Below are positions 14,366-23,033 of a stretch of DNA of 64,000 nt, in pieces. A program made the translations under genes and the position numbers. Location of the stretch: positions 62,001 to 126,000 of the forward strand of contig NZ_CP151636.1 in the NCBI RefSeq assembly GCF_038397745.1. Direction: 5' to 3'. Positions within the stretch are counted from its first letter, which is position 1. Each line of letters begins with the position of its first letter. The notes under the pieces are model-generated. The model worked only from the letters and a program-made list of their open reading frames with translations, was not told the origin of the DNA and searched no databases. The DNA is from Microbacterium sp. LWH11-1.2. Its GTDB lineage: Bacteria > Actinomycetota > Actinomycetes > Actinomycetales > Microbacteriaceae.

Positions 14366-16096
14366 CTACTCGACGAGCTTGCCCTCGGTGTCGACCTCGC
14401 GCATGAGCTCGGCGATCTCGGCCGGGATCTCCGGGATGGCCTCCCGGGTCACGCCGTCACGCGGGCTCCACACGAGGTTCACCTGCAGCGTCGGGTCGTT
14501 GTCGGGGAAGTCGCTGCGGTTGTGGCATCCGCGGGTCTCCCGTCGCTCCAGCGCCGCCTCGAGCGTGGCGCGAGCGGCGAGCGCCGACGCCTTGAGATCG
14601 AACGCGTGCGCGAGATCCTGGAATCCGGCGATGTCGGGGTGGATGCCGACGTCCTCCATGCGCCCCTCGATCATGTCGAGGTCGGCGAGCCCCGCGCGCA
14701 GCCCGTCCTCCGAGCGCACCACGCCGGCGTACTCGGTCATGAGGTTGCGGATCGCGCGCTGCAGCGCCCGGACGTTCTCGCGGCCGTCGGCGGCGAGGAG
14801 ATCGGCGATCTCGGCGCGTGCCTGAGCGACCGCCTCCGGCGAGCGCCGCTGTGCATCGAGCCCTGCCGCGTGCGCCATGGCCGCCTGCCCGACGATGCGC
14901 CCGTAGACGAGCAGCTCGATGAGCGAGTTGCCGCCCAGGCGGTTCGCGCCGTGCAGTCCGCTCGAGGCCTCGCCGATCGCGTAGAGTCCGTCGACGTCGG
15001 TCTGGTGGTCTTCGGGCCGCACCCACACGCCGCCCATCGAGTAGTGCGCCGTGGGGGCGATCTCGATCGGATCGGTCGTGATGTCGAGCATCTGCAGCTC
15101 CATCATCGTCTGGTAGACGCGGGGCAGCCGGGTCATGATCGTCTCGCGCGGCAGGTGCGAGACGTCGAGCCAGACGCCGCCGTTCTCGGTGCCGCGTCCC
15201 TCCGCGATCTCGGTGTAGGCGGCGAGAGCGACGCGGTCACGCGTCGACAGCTCCATCCGCTCCGGGTCGTACCTCTCCATGAACCGCTCGCCGAGCGCGT
15301 TGCGCAGGATGCCGCCCTCACCGCGTGCCGCCTCGGAGATGAGCGTGCCGGCGGCGTTCTCGGGCTCGATGATGCCGGACGGGTGGAACTGCACGAGCTC
15401 CGGGTCGCGCAGCCGGGCCCCGGCGTCGACCGCGAGGCGGAACGAGTCGCCGGTGTTCTCATCGCGACGCGACGAGGTGCGACGCCAGATGCGGTTGTGC
15501 CCGCCGGCGGCGAGGATGACGGCATCCGCGTGGATCAGGTACCGGGTGCCGTCGGCCTGGTCGAAGCCGTAGGCGCCGAACACGACGTTGTCGCGCACGA
15601 GCAGACGCGTGATGTAGACGTGGTCGAGGATCGGCACCTCGAGCTGCTCGGCCTTGCGCACGAGCGTGCGCTGGATCTCGAGGCCCGTGTAGTCGCCGGC
15701 GAAGGCCGTGCGACGGAAGGTGTGGGCGCCGAAGAAACGCTGCGAGATGCGGCCGTCGTCCTCGCGCGCGAAGTCCATGCCCCAGCGCTCGAGATCGCGG
15801 ATGCCGCGCTCGGCGCCCTGCGTCACGATCTCGACCGTGTGCGGATTGGCGAGGAGGTAGCTCTCCTTGATCGTGTCGGCCGCGTGCTGCTGCCAGCTGT
15901 CATCGGCATCCATGGTGCCGAGCGCGGCGTTGATGCCGCCGGCGGCGAGGGAGGTGTGGGCATCCTGTCGGGGGCGTTTGCCGACGGCGAGGACGTCGAT
16001 GCCGTGTTCGGCGACCTCGATCGCCGCCCGCAGCCCGGAACCACCGGTCCCGATGACCAGGACGGTGGTGGAGATCTGACGTTCGCGTGTACTCAT
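14366..16096 (-). CDS. FAD-dependent fumarate reductase/succinate dehydrogenase flavoprotein-like enzyme
   Basis: This flavoprotein of about 576 residues has an N-terminal dinucleotide fold (VLVIGTGGSGLRAAIEVAEHG) and the Ser/Gly-rich FAD segment HTSLAAGGINAALG. Other family motifs are GAHTFRRTAFAGDYTG, VQFHPSGI, TAHYSMGGVWV and the C-terminal FAD segment GEASSGLHGANRLGGNSL. These suit the SdhA/FrdA/NadB superfamily; AHYSMGG fits a fumarate reductase-like enzyme better than L-aspartate oxidase. No iron-sulfur or membrane-anchor gene is adjacent. ATG 16096 is preferred over an upstream GTG. A LysR gene is divergent. Confidence 0.85.
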   Translation of the reverse strand: MSTRERQISTTVLVIGTGGSGLRAAIEVAEHGIDVLAVGKRPRQDAHTSLAAGGINAALGTMDADDSWQQHAADTIKESYLLANPHTVEIVTQGAERGIRDLERWGMDFAREDDGRISQRFFGAHTFRRTAFAGDYTGLEIQRTLVRKAEQLEVPILDHVYITRLLVRDNVVFGAYGFDQADGTRYLIHADAVILAAGGHNRIWRRTSSRRDENTGDSFRLAVDAGARLRDPELVQFHPSGIIEPENAAGTLISEAARGEGGILRNALGERFMERYDPERMELSTRDRVALAAYTEIAEGRGTENGGVWLDVSHLPRETIMTRLPRVYQTMMELQMLDITTDPIEIAPTAHYSMGGVWVRPEDHQTDVDGLYAIGEASSGLHGANRLGGNSLIELLVYGRIVGQAAMAHAAGLDAQRRSPEAVAQARAEIADLLAADGRENVRALQRAIRNLMTEYAGVVRSEDGLRAGLADLDMIEGRMEDVGIHPDIAGFQDLAHAFDLKASALAARATLEAALERRETRGCHNRSDFPDNDPTLQVNLVWSPRDGVTREAIPEIPAEIAELMREVDTEGKLVE

Positions 16097-16133
16097 GCAT
16101 TTCACGCTAGTTAGGCGATCCTAATAACTCCAA

Positions 16134-16159
16134 TGCATAGTTCGACTTCGAACCATGCA
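16134..16159. promoter_or_regulatory. LysR operator candidate
   Basis: TGCATAGTTCG (16134-16144) and CGAACCATGCA (16149-16159) form an 11-4-11 palindrome with one mismatch. It lies in the 77-bp gap between the divergent flavoprotein and LysR genes. A shorter TTAGG-CGAT-CCTAA palindrome lies at 16111-16124. LysR proteins typically bind a strong recognition palindrome and a weaker activation site, which matches this pair. Confidence 0.5.
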
Positions 16160-16173
16160 GGTAGGCTATGGTC

Positions 16174-17103
16174 ATGAACCTCGAGCAACTGCGCGGGTTC
16201 GTCGAAGTCGCCCGGCTCGGCCACTTCACCCGCGCCTCCGAGCACCTGCATCTGGCACAGCCGTCGTTGAGCCGCCAGATCTCGACGCTCGAGCGCGAGC
16301 TGGGGGCCGAGCTGTTCCATCGCGCACGCGGTCACATCGCTCTCACCTCCGCCGGAGAGACGCTGCTCCCCCGCGCTCAGCGGATGCTCGCCGAGGCCGA
16401 GGCCATCCGCGAGGAGATGGACGAGCTGCAGGGCCTGCGCCGCGGGCGCGTGCGACTGGGGGCTCCTCCGACGCTGTGCATCAGTCTCGTGGCCGAGGCG
16501 ATCAGCGTCTTCCACTCCGCGCACCCCGACGTCGATCTGCACCTCATCGAGAGCGGCTCTCGCCTTCTCGTGGAGCAGCTCGCCGTCGGCGCCGTCGACA
16601 TCGCGCTGATCACCGAATCGGACGGACCGCCGCCATCGGGGTTCAGTCTCACGCGCACACCGCTGCTCACCGAGGAGCTCGTCGTCGTCTCTGCGGCATC
16701 CCGGCCACCGGTGGCGGTGACACCTGCGATCGGACTCGAGCATCTCGCCACCCTCCCGCTGATCGCGCTCGACGAGACCTACGAGCTGCGCGCCACGACC
16801 GACGCCGCCTTCCGCTCCGTGGGGCTCACGCCGACGCATGTGCTGGAGGGCGCCGAGATGGACGCCGTGCTGCGCTTCGTCGAGCGCGGGCTCGGCGTCG
16901 CGGTGGTGCCGGCGATGGTGCTGCTCGACCAGCCGGCGCTGCGATCGGTGCGGCTGACGCATCCGATGATGACGCGGATCGTGAGCCTCGCCCACCGATC
17001 GGACGTGACGCCGGCCGTCGCCGTGGCCGCCATGCGGAAGGTCATCCTCTCGACCGCCGCCGAGGTCGCCCGCCGCGACCCGGCGATCACGAGCCTGCTC
17101 TGA
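16174..17103 (+). CDS. LysR-family transcriptional regulator
   Basis: This 309-residue protein has an N-terminal winged HTH (LEQLRGFVEVARLGHFTRASEHLHLAQPSLSRQISTLERELGAELFHR) and a periplasmic-binding-fold effector domain from ~90 (GRVRLGAPPTLCISLVAEAI). It is divergent from the fumarate reductase-like gene, its most likely target. ATG 16174 was chosen over 16168 because AGGTAGG is then at normal spacing. Confidence 0.92.
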   Translation: MNLEQLRGFVEVARLGHFTRASEHLHLAQPSLSRQISTLERELGAELFHRARGHIALTSAGETLLPRAQRMLAEAEAIREEMDELQGLRRGRVRLGAPPTLCISLVAEAISVFHSAHPDVDLHLIESGSRLLVEQLAVGAVDIALITESDGPPPSGFSLTRTPLLTEELVVVSAASRPPVAVTPAIGLEHLATLPLIALDETYELRATTDAAFRSVGLTPTHVLEGAEMDAVLRFVERGLGVAVVPAMVLLDQPALRSVRLTHPMMTRIVSLAHRSDVTPAVAVAAMRKVILSTAAEVARRDPAITSLL

Positions 17104-17188
17104 CGCGGTGCGGCTCATCCTCCCGAGGTATCGGGTTCCACCCCGAGGATGACGACCCGCGCAGGCGCCGGCTCCTAGCGTGGAATAC

Positions 17189-18529
17189 ATGCCCTGGCTC
17201 GACATCGCGGTGGCCGTCGGCCTCATCGCCACCCTCCTCACCGCGCTCACGACACGCAAGCGCTCCCTCACTCCGGTCTCGGTTGTCGGCGGTGCGGCGT
17301 TCATCCTTCTCGGCGTCGCGTGGTGGGTGGAGGGCGACCGCTGGCAGGTCATCGCTCTGACCGTCTGCGGTGCGCTCGTCGCCGGTCTCGCCGTGTGGGC
17401 GCGGTCCGGCCGGCTCACGGTGCTGTCCCGTGCGGCATCCGTCGTCGTCGTGGCCGCGCTCGTCATCGTCGCCGGTGCCGCGTGGGGACTGCCACCGCTG
17501 CGGGTGCCCGTGCCGTCCGGCCCGCAGGCCGTGGGTGTGGGGTCGACGGTGTGGATAGACGACAGCCGCGATGCGCGCGGCGGCGACGGGGGCGAAGGCG
17601 AATCCCGATCGATCCCGGCCACGGTCTGGTACCCGGCCTCCGCCTCGGGCGAGGCCGCCGCCTACCTCCCCGATCGAGGACGAGTGGATGAGCTCACCGG
17701 CGGCCTGGCCGCCCAGTACGGCATGCCCGCCCTGATGTTCGACGGCGTCGCCCGCGCTCGCGCCAACGCCACCGAGGATGCCCCTCCGACCGACGGCCGC
17801 TTCCCCGTGGTCATCGCATCACCGGGCTCGGGGAGCACCCGATGGCTGATGACCTCGTGGGCGGAGGAGCTCGCGAGCCACGGCATCATCGTCGTGGCGC
17901 TCGATCACCCCTACGACTCGGCATCCGCCGAGCTGGCCGACGGCTCGACGGCCGACAGCGAGCTCGTCGCGACCGGAGATGACGAGCATGACCAGGCCGC
18001 AGCCGACGCCGCGGCGGCGATCCGCGCGCAGGACATCAGCGCGGTCATCGACCGGATCGATCGAGGAGATGCCGGGCTCCCGGCGCTCGACCATGCGGAT
18101 CCGTCGCTCATCATCGCAGCCGGGCATTCGCTCGGCGGCGCCGCTGCGGTCGAGGCCGCGCGGATGGACGATCGGATCCGGGGCGTGATCGACATCGACG
18201 GGATGCCGCGATCCCCCGCCGGCACGGACCTCGGCCGTCCCGTGGTCTTCCTCGTCGCGGGAGACAGCGACCCCAACCCGGAGTACGAGACCGCGGTGAA
18301 CGGCTTCCTCGCGCACGGGGATGCGGAGCGCGTGACGCTCGACGGCGTCGCCCATCTCGGCTTCGTCGATGCGGGACTGATCCTCGCTCCGCTGCCGACC
18401 ATCACCGGGATCCGGGGGCCGGAGGGTCCGCGTCTCTCGGCGCAGGCGACGCTGGCCCTGGTGGATGCCGTGACCTCGGATGCACCCCTCGACCAGAAGG
18501 CGCTCAGCGGGATCGGCGTCGTGGGCTGA
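17189..18529 (+). CDS. membrane-anchored alpha/beta hydrolase, PAF-acetylhydrolase-like
   Basis: This ~446-residue protein has three N-terminal membrane helices (within residues ~1-105) followed by an extracytoplasmic alpha/beta hydrolase domain. The oxyanion segment is FPVVIASPGSGSTRWLM, the nucleophile elbow is GHSLGG and a late histidine lies in VAHLGF. The arrangement matches PAF-acetylhydrolase II-like esterases/lipases. GTG 17180 is an alternative start. TAGCGT seven bases before the ATG suggests a leaderless transcript. Substrate unknown. Confidence 0.85.
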   Translation: MPWLDIAVAVGLIATLLTALTTRKRSLTPVSVVGGAAFILLGVAWWVEGDRWQVIALTVCGALVAGLAVWARSGRLTVLSRAASVVVVAALVIVAGAAWGLPPLRVPVPSGPQAVGVGSTVWIDDSRDARGGDGGEGESRSIPATVWYPASASGEAAAYLPDRGRVDELTGGLAAQYGMPALMFDGVARARANATEDAPPTDGRFPVVIASPGSGSTRWLMTSWAEELASHGIIVVALDHPYDSASAELADGSTADSELVATGDDEHDQAAADAAAAIRAQDISAVIDRIDRGDAGLPALDHADPSLIIAAGHSLGGAAAVEAARMDDRIRGVIDIDGMPRSPAGTDLGRPVVFLVAGDSDPNPEYETAVNGFLAHGDAERVTLDGVAHLGFVDAGLILAPLPTITGIRGPEGPRLSAQATLALVDAVTSDAPLDQKALSGIGVVG

Positions 18530-18578
18530 TGAGCGGGTCGGGAGCACCGCCCGGTCGCACGCGAGACCCCGGACGAAG

Positions 18579-18612
18579 CAGAGACCCCGTCGCTTTCGCG
18601 ACGGGGTCTCTG
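18579..18612. terminator. strong hairpin between hydrolase gene and tRNA-Arg
   Basis: A perfect 15-bp stem CAGAGACCCCGTCGC / GCGACGGGGTCTCTG with loop TTTC. No T-run on either side, but it lies between two convergent transcription units and probably terminates both. Confidence 0.6.
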
Positions 18613-18631
18613 TCACTGTCTCAACACAGTG

Positions 18632-18704
18632 TGCGCCCGAAGGGACTCGAACCCCTAACCTTCTGATCCGTAGTCAGATGCTCTATCCATTGAGCTACGG
18701 GCGC
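18632..18704 (-). tRNA. tRNA-Arg (anticodon ACG)
   Basis: On the minus strand a 73-nt cloverleaf folds. The acceptor stem is GCGCCCG/CGGGCGC with discriminator A, the D arm is GCTC/GAGC, the anticodon stem TCTGA/TCAGA holds loop CTACGGA (anticodon ACG), and the T arm contains GGTTCGAGTCC. CCA is not encoded. ACG is read as ICG after deamination and decodes CGN arginine codons. Confidence 0.96.
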
Positions 18705-18781
18705 ATGACTCGCGCTGCGGTGAAGCTCAGCGGGCCGACGATAAGCCTACAACAGTCCCGACGCGAAAGCGAAACGAGGCC

Positions 18782-19366
18782 TCACTCGGACGCAGCGTCG
18801 GCCGTCTCCTGCTTCTTGCGGCGCTTCGCCCGTGCACGCTGCTCGGACGACAGTGCCTGAAGGTCGACGAGACGGAGCGCCTGCATGCGCGCCTCGCGCA
18901 TCTTGCCGTACTCCGGATCCTGGTCAGGACGCATGCCCTCCACCCGCAGTCGGCGGTCGAGGTTGTGCCGCACGTCGGCCCAGGCCGCCTCGCGCGCCTC
19001 TTCCACGATGACGCTCAGCCGCTGCCGGTCCTGCATGATCTCGCGCAGCTTCACGGCGACGCCGGTGGACTGCTTGGCCCGTCGGCGGAGGTTGCGCACA
19101 TCGCGGTCGCGGTAGTCGTGGGTGCCGTGCGGATCGGAGTGACGACCGCGAGCGCGCTTGCGCAGGGCGGTCACGTTCGCGGCGGCCTCTTCGGCCTCGG
19201 CGGCCATCGCCCCGAGCGCCTCCCTGGCATCGGCGATGTACTTGTCGGTGTCGAAGACGCCGTCCTCGGCGATGGTGCCGACGAGGATGTGGTTCTTCAC
19301 GGCGAGGCGCGCGGCAGCGGTCGCGATCGCAACGCCTTCGGCGATGGCATCCGCTGTTCGTCCCAC
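18782..19366 (-). CDS. hypothetical helical protein with basic C-terminus
   Basis: This 194-residue soluble protein is mostly helical, with Ala/Glu-rich helices (residues ~1-70), an Arg-rich centre (RKRARGRHSDPHGTHDYRDRDVRNLRRRAKQ) and a Lys/Arg tail (RARAKRRKKQE). No family recognised; the charge suggests nucleic-acid binding, which is inference. GTG 19366 was chosen because AGGAGG lies 5 nt upstream of it. The ATG at 19447 lacks a ribosome-binding site. Confidence 0.75.
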   Translation of the reverse strand: MGRTADAIAEGVAIATAAARLAVKNHILVGTIAEDGVFDTDKYIADAREALGAMAAEAEEAAANVTALRKRARGRHSDPHGTHDYRDRDVRNLRRRAKQSTGVAVKLREIMQDRQRLSVIVEEAREAAWADVRHNLDRRLRVEGMRPDQDPEYGKMREARMQALRLVDLQALSSEQRARAKRRKKQETADAASE

Positions 19367-19497
19367 CGCGACCTCCTCTCCTCGAGCGTACCGGTATGCC
19401 GCCGGAGCGGTGTGGGTGAGAATGGGTACCGGTTCAGCATCCCCCATCGGTCCGACATTCGCCCGGTGCGACCCGTGACGCGTCCGCAGGAGGCCGC

Positions 19498-20337
19498 ATG
19501 AAGCATCTCGACCTGGTCGGCAGCACCACCGTGATCACGGGGGCGGCGAACGGCATGGGTGCAGACATCGCCCGACTCCTCGCGGCCCGCGGAGCGCATC
19601 TCGCGCTGATCGACCACGACGCGGCGGCCCTGTCGGCGCTGGCCGACGGGCTGCGCGGGTCCACGGTCACGACGCACGTCATCGACCTCCGCGACGATGA
19701 CGCCGTGTTCGCCGGCGTCGCGGAGATCACGGGCGTGCACCCGCGCATCAACGCGCTGATCACCTGCGCCGGCTCGTCGATGCTGGGCACCCTCGACCAG
19801 CTCACGATGGAGGAGATGCGCTGGCTCACCGACGTCAACCTCTGGGGAACGGTCTCGGTCACCAAGGCACTGCTCCCGGCGCTGCGCGCAGCCCCCGCCG
19901 CGCACATCACCCACCTCGCCAGCGTCTACGCCCTGGCTGCTCCCGCGGGACGGATCCCCTACGCGATGAGCAAGTTCGCGGTGCGGGCGTTCTCCGAGGC
20001 GCTGCGGCACGAGCTCGAGGGCAGCACGGTCTCGGTCGGCGCGGTGTATCCCGCCGGCGTGCGCACCGGGATCATCCTGCACGGCCGCTACGCCGCGGCG
20101 ATCGATCCCGATGTCGCCGCGCGAGCCGCCGCCGCGCAGGCGGCGATGTACCACACCGAGCCCACGGATGCCGCGGCCCGGATCATCCGCGCGACGGAGC
20201 GCCGCGCGGCGCGCACGATGGTCGGGCGCGAGGCCCGCCTGATCGACGTGCTGGTGCGCGCCACGCCGTCGGGCTACTGGCGGGCGATGCGCCGGCCCCT
20301 GCGCGCGGCGATCGACACGACGACGCCCGTCGCCTGA
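19498..20337 (+). CDS. short-chain dehydrogenase/reductase
   Basis: This 279-residue classical SDR has a cofactor-binding TGAANGMG (residues 14-21), D40-type acidic residue (LIDHD, suggesting NAD), the ITCAGSS strand equivalent of NNAG, and active-site Y155-x-x-x-K159 (YAMSK). It is a single-domain oxidoreductase; substrate not predictable. It is transcribed divergently from the helical hypothetical protein. Confidence 0.92.
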   Translation: MKHLDLVGSTTVITGAANGMGADIARLLAARGAHLALIDHDAAALSALADGLRGSTVTTHVIDLRDDDAVFAGVAEITGVHPRINALITCAGSSMLGTLDQLTMEEMRWLTDVNLWGTVSVTKALLPALRAAPAAHITHLASVYALAAPAGRIPYAMSKFAVRAFSEALRHELEGSTVSVGAVYPAGVRTGIILHGRYAAAIDPDVAARAAAAQAAMYHTEPTDAAARIIRATERRAARTMVGREARLIDVLVRATPSGYWRAMRRPLRAAIDTTTPVA

Positions 20338-20353
20338 CCGCGCGACAGAGCGG

Positions 20354-21223
20354 TCACTGGACCGCGCCGACCCAGATCCCGGATGCCCAGGCCTGCTGAT
20401 CGCCGTCGCAGCCGACCGAGCCCGGATAGCCGCGGACCACGGCCATGCAGTTCGCCAGGAACTCGGGATCGGACCCGAACATCGAGTCGTACGCCGACGA
20501 CGAGGTCAGGGAGCCCCAGACGCGGAACTGGTAGATGTGCGCGAGCTCGTGCGCCATCGCCCAGTTCAACCGCCCCTCGTCCCAGTCGGCGACATCGGCG
20601 CGGTACTTGATGTACCCGTTGCTGTTCGCACAGGCCGGCGCGCTCCCACCGGCGCAGGACGACGACTCGTAGAGACCCACACCCGCACCCCCGACGCGGT
20701 CGAGAGCCGCGCGCACCCTGGCGTAGCCGCCCGGACCGCTCGTCGCCCACGGGGGGCCGTCGGGGCCGGCATACTGCGCGGCCTGGACCGACTCCCAGCT
20801 CGCCACCTCGGAGCCGACCTTGGCGGTCAGTGCGTGGATCGTCGCCGTCGCCGCCACCACGGTGGCGGGATCCGCCTTCTCCGCGAGGACCGTCTGCTGT
20901 GTCGAGAGCGCCGACGCGAGATGCGTCGCGGTGTCGACCTTCCCCTGCGCCCCGTCGAGCGCCGCGCTCAACCCCGCGAGCTCGGTGACGAATGCCGGGC
21001 GCACCTCCAGCACGGCAGCACGATCCTCCGCGTCCTGCTCGGCCCGGTCGACGGCGCCTTCGAGGTAGTCGGTGCGCTGCGCGGCGGAGTGCGACTGGGC
21101 TGCCAGCGCGCGGAGCTCAGCGACGGCCTCCGCCCGCTCCTGGTCGAGTCCGGCGGCGCGCGCCGCGATGCCGGCGCAGAGCAGGATCGCGGACACGACC
21201 ATGACCGCCAGCATCCGGCGCAT
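20354..21223 (-). CDS. putative secreted zinc-metalloprotease-like protein with coiled-coil stalk
   Basis: This 289-residue protein has an N-terminal hydrophobic signal/anchor (residues 4-24). A heptad-like Ala-rich region (~27-145) follows, then a C-terminal domain with HELAH at 225-229 (WAMAHELAHIYQ), the HExxH zinc signature. Four cysteines (190, 198, 259, 272) could form two disulfides, which suits an exported domain. It starts 1 bp inside the stop of the 81-aa coiled-coil gene (TAATG). I do not know this family. Peptidase activity is inferred from the motif alone. Confidence 0.75.
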   Translation of the reverse strand: MRRMLAVMVVSAILLCAGIAARAAGLDQERAEAVAELRALAAQSHSAAQRTDYLEGAVDRAEQDAEDRAAVLEVRPAFVTELAGLSAALDGAQGKVDTATHLASALSTQQTVLAEKADPATVVAATATIHALTAKVGSEVASWESVQAAQYAGPDGPPWATSGPGGYARVRAALDRVGGAGVGLYESSSCAGGSAPACANSNGYIKYRADVADWDEGRLNWAMAHELAHIYQFRVWGSLTSSSAYDSMFGSDPEFLANCMAVVRGYPGSVGCDGDQQAWASGIWVGAVQ

Positions 21224-21468
21224 TACTTCAGGAATCCGGTGGTGTCGGCGAGCTTGGCGTCCTGTTCGGCGATCTGAGAGCGCAACGTCGTGAGCTTCTC
21301 GGCCAGCTCGAGGTTCTCGCCGCGCGACGCATCGAGCTCCTGCTCGACCTGCTCGATCTGCGCCTTCACCTCGGCGACGGCCGAGGCGCGCTCCTGATCG
21401 GCGACCATCACGACGACGGCTCCGCCGACCAGCAGCAGGCTTCCGACGACGACAGCAAGATTCCGCAT
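21223..21468 (-). CDS. small membrane-anchored coiled-coil protein
   Basis: This 81-residue protein has one N-terminal membrane helix (NLAVVVGSLLLVGGAVVVMVA), then a heptad-rich segment (VAEVKAQIEQVEQELDASRGENLELAEKLTTLRSQIAEQDAKLAD) typical of a coiled coil. Its stop overlaps the start of the HELAH protein by one base, so the two are translated together and may assemble on the outer face of the membrane. Function unknown. Confidence 0.75.
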   Translation of the reverse strand: MRNLAVVVGSLLLVGGAVVVMVADQERASAVAEVKAQIEQVEQELDASRGENLELAEKLTTLRSQIAEQDAKLADTTGFLK

Positions 21469-21573
21469 CTCGCTCCCCAGGGCAATCGCGACAGCTCCGG
21501 AACCGTTCCGATGTGCCCAATATACAACTGGGGCGCGGGCCGACCCACCCGTCGCCGCTCGCGCGTCGCCGGG

Positions 21574-22233
21574 TCAGATCACGACGTCGTTGTCCGCGAG
21601 CCGCAGCTGGGCCGCCAGCTGGCCGCTCGCGAGATGCTCGGGGACGATGCGGCGCAGCGCATCCGTGTCGCGGGCGCTGATGGCCTCGAGGATCGCGCGG
21701 TGCTCGGCCGCCATCGCCAGCAGATCGTCGTGCTGCCCGAACAGCCAGCGCAGACGTGTCGCGAAGACGTCGATCAGTTCGCACAGCATGTCGTTCCCGG
21801 CGAGGACGGCCGCGACCTCGTGGAACTCCCCCGCCGCCATCCGGGCGGCCTCCGCGTCACCAGCCTGCGCGGCGGCGAGCTCCCGCTCGTACACGTCTCG
21901 GAGTCGCACGATGCCGGCTTCATCATGTCGCTCGGCCGCGAACACGAAGATGAGCGTCTCGACGGACTCGCGCACCTCGGCGAAGTCCCTGATGTCGCGC
22001 TGCGTGAATTCCCGCACGACGGCCCAGCTGCGCGGTCGCGCGACGACGACACCCTCTGAGACCAGCGTGCGGATGGCCTCACGCACCGGGAGGCGCGAGA
22101 CATCGAGCTCGGCCGCGATGTCCCGTTCGACGAGTCGCGATCCCGGAAGTCGTCGACCCAGGACGATGTCGTCGCGCAGAATACGCGTCACCCTCACCGA
22201 CTCCAGTTCGCCGGTCGCCCCCGCCGCCGTCAT
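21574..22233 (-). CDS. GntR-family regulator, FCD (FadR-type) subfamily
   Basis: This 219-residue protein has a winged HTH (RVTRILRDDIVLGRRLPGSRLVERDIAAELDVSRLPVREAIRTLVSEGVVV) and an all-helical FCD domain with metal-ligand-type histidines (EFHEV, AEHRAIL). FCD regulators sense carboxylic acids. A TTGGTATCCCAA site lies 39 bp upstream of the start codon, suggesting autoregulation. Confidence 0.93.
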   Translation of the reverse strand: MTAAGATGELESVRVTRILRDDIVLGRRLPGSRLVERDIAAELDVSRLPVREAIRTLVSEGVVVARPRSWAVVREFTQRDIRDFAEVRESVETLIFVFAAERHDEAGIVRLRDVYERELAAAQAGDAEAARMAAGEFHEVAAVLAGNDMLCELIDVFATRLRWLFGQHDDLLAMAAEHRAILEAISARDTDALRRIVPEHLASGQLAAQLRLADNDVVI

Positions 22234-22271
22234 GTCCGCATTCTCTCACCTGGACGACGGTTCACCAACTT

Positions 22272-22283
22272 TTGGTATCCCAA
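22272..22283. promoter_or_regulatory. GntR/FCD operator candidate
   Basis: TTGGTATCCCAA is a 10-of-12 match to its own reverse complement and follows the TGGTATACCA-type consensus of FCD-class GntR proteins. It lies just upstream of the GntR gene and downstream of the F420-reductase-like gene. Confidence 0.5.
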
Positions 22284-22321
22284 CCGTGACGGGAGGGGAC
22301 ACCGAGCGGCGGGGCCGCCGT

Positions 22322-22963
22322 TCAGGGCAGGCGGTTCGCGATCGCGAGGTTGGCCTCGAGCTCCTCGGCGTTCTGCCGCACGACGTACGCCGGACGGTCG
22401 CGCTCGACGCGCCAGGATTCGCTGAGCGGTCCGACGTTGACGGTGTCGAACCCGGCCTGGTCGTAGAAGCGCGTGACGAAGGCCACGGCCTCGGCATCGT
22501 CACCCGCGGTGGCGAGCGCCCGGCGGTCGGGGGTGCCGGCCGGGGTCCCCTCGCTCGTGATCGCGGCGGCGTAGATGTGGTTGAACGCCTTGGCGATCCT
22601 CGAGGTGGGAAGCTGGCGCTGCAGCAGCTCCGACGTCGTCGTCTCGCCCTTGTCGAGCGCCTCGATGTGGCCGTCCCGCTCGAAGTAGTAGTTGTTGGTG
22701 TCGAGGACGATCTTGCCTGCCAGCTCCTCGACCGGCAGGCGATCGATCGCGTGCAGGGGCACCGTCACGACGACGGCATCGCCGGCCGTCGCCGCCTCTG
22801 CCGCGGTGGCCGCGGTCGCCCGCGGTCCGAGCTCTGCGACGAGGTCGGCGAGAGTCTCCGGGCCGCGCGAGTTGGCGATCACCACGTCGTAGTCGTTCGC
22901 CACCGCGACCCGCGCGACCTGGCTGCCGATGTGTCCTGCACCGATGATTCCGAGAGTTGTCAT
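22322..22963 (-). CDS. NADPH-dependent F420 reductase-like NAD(P)-binding protein
   Basis: This 213-residue Rossmann protein has GIIGAGHIGSQVARVAV at the N-terminus and ANSRGPETL at the cofactor-specificity loop (SR, favouring NADP). VVVTVPLHAIDRLPVEELAGKIVLDTNNYY and KAFNHIYA follow the F420:NADPH oxidoreductase family pattern. The exact acceptor is unknown; many short homologues in non-F420 actinobacteria are generic NADP-dependent oxidoreductases. Confidence 0.85.
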   Translation of the reverse strand: MTTLGIIGAGHIGSQVARVAVANDYDVVIANSRGPETLADLVAELGPRATAATAAEAATAGDAVVVTVPLHAIDRLPVEELAGKIVLDTNNYYFERDGHIEALDKGETTTSELLQRQLPTSRIAKAFNHIYAAAITSEGTPAGTPDRRALATAGDDAEAVAFVTRFYDQAGFDTVNVGPLSESWRVERDRPAYVVRQNAEELEANLAIANRLP

Positions 22964-23033
22964 GCTCGGGGCAACGCCGCAGCGCCGGGGCTATTCCCGG
23001 ACGTGACGCCGTATGACCACGTCCCGCGCGGAG

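Noticed and set aside
14366-16096. L-aspartate oxidase (NadB)
   Set aside because: There are no nadA or nadC genes beside it, and the TAHYSMGG segment suits the fumarate reductase/succinate dehydrogenase branch better. It remains a minor possibility.
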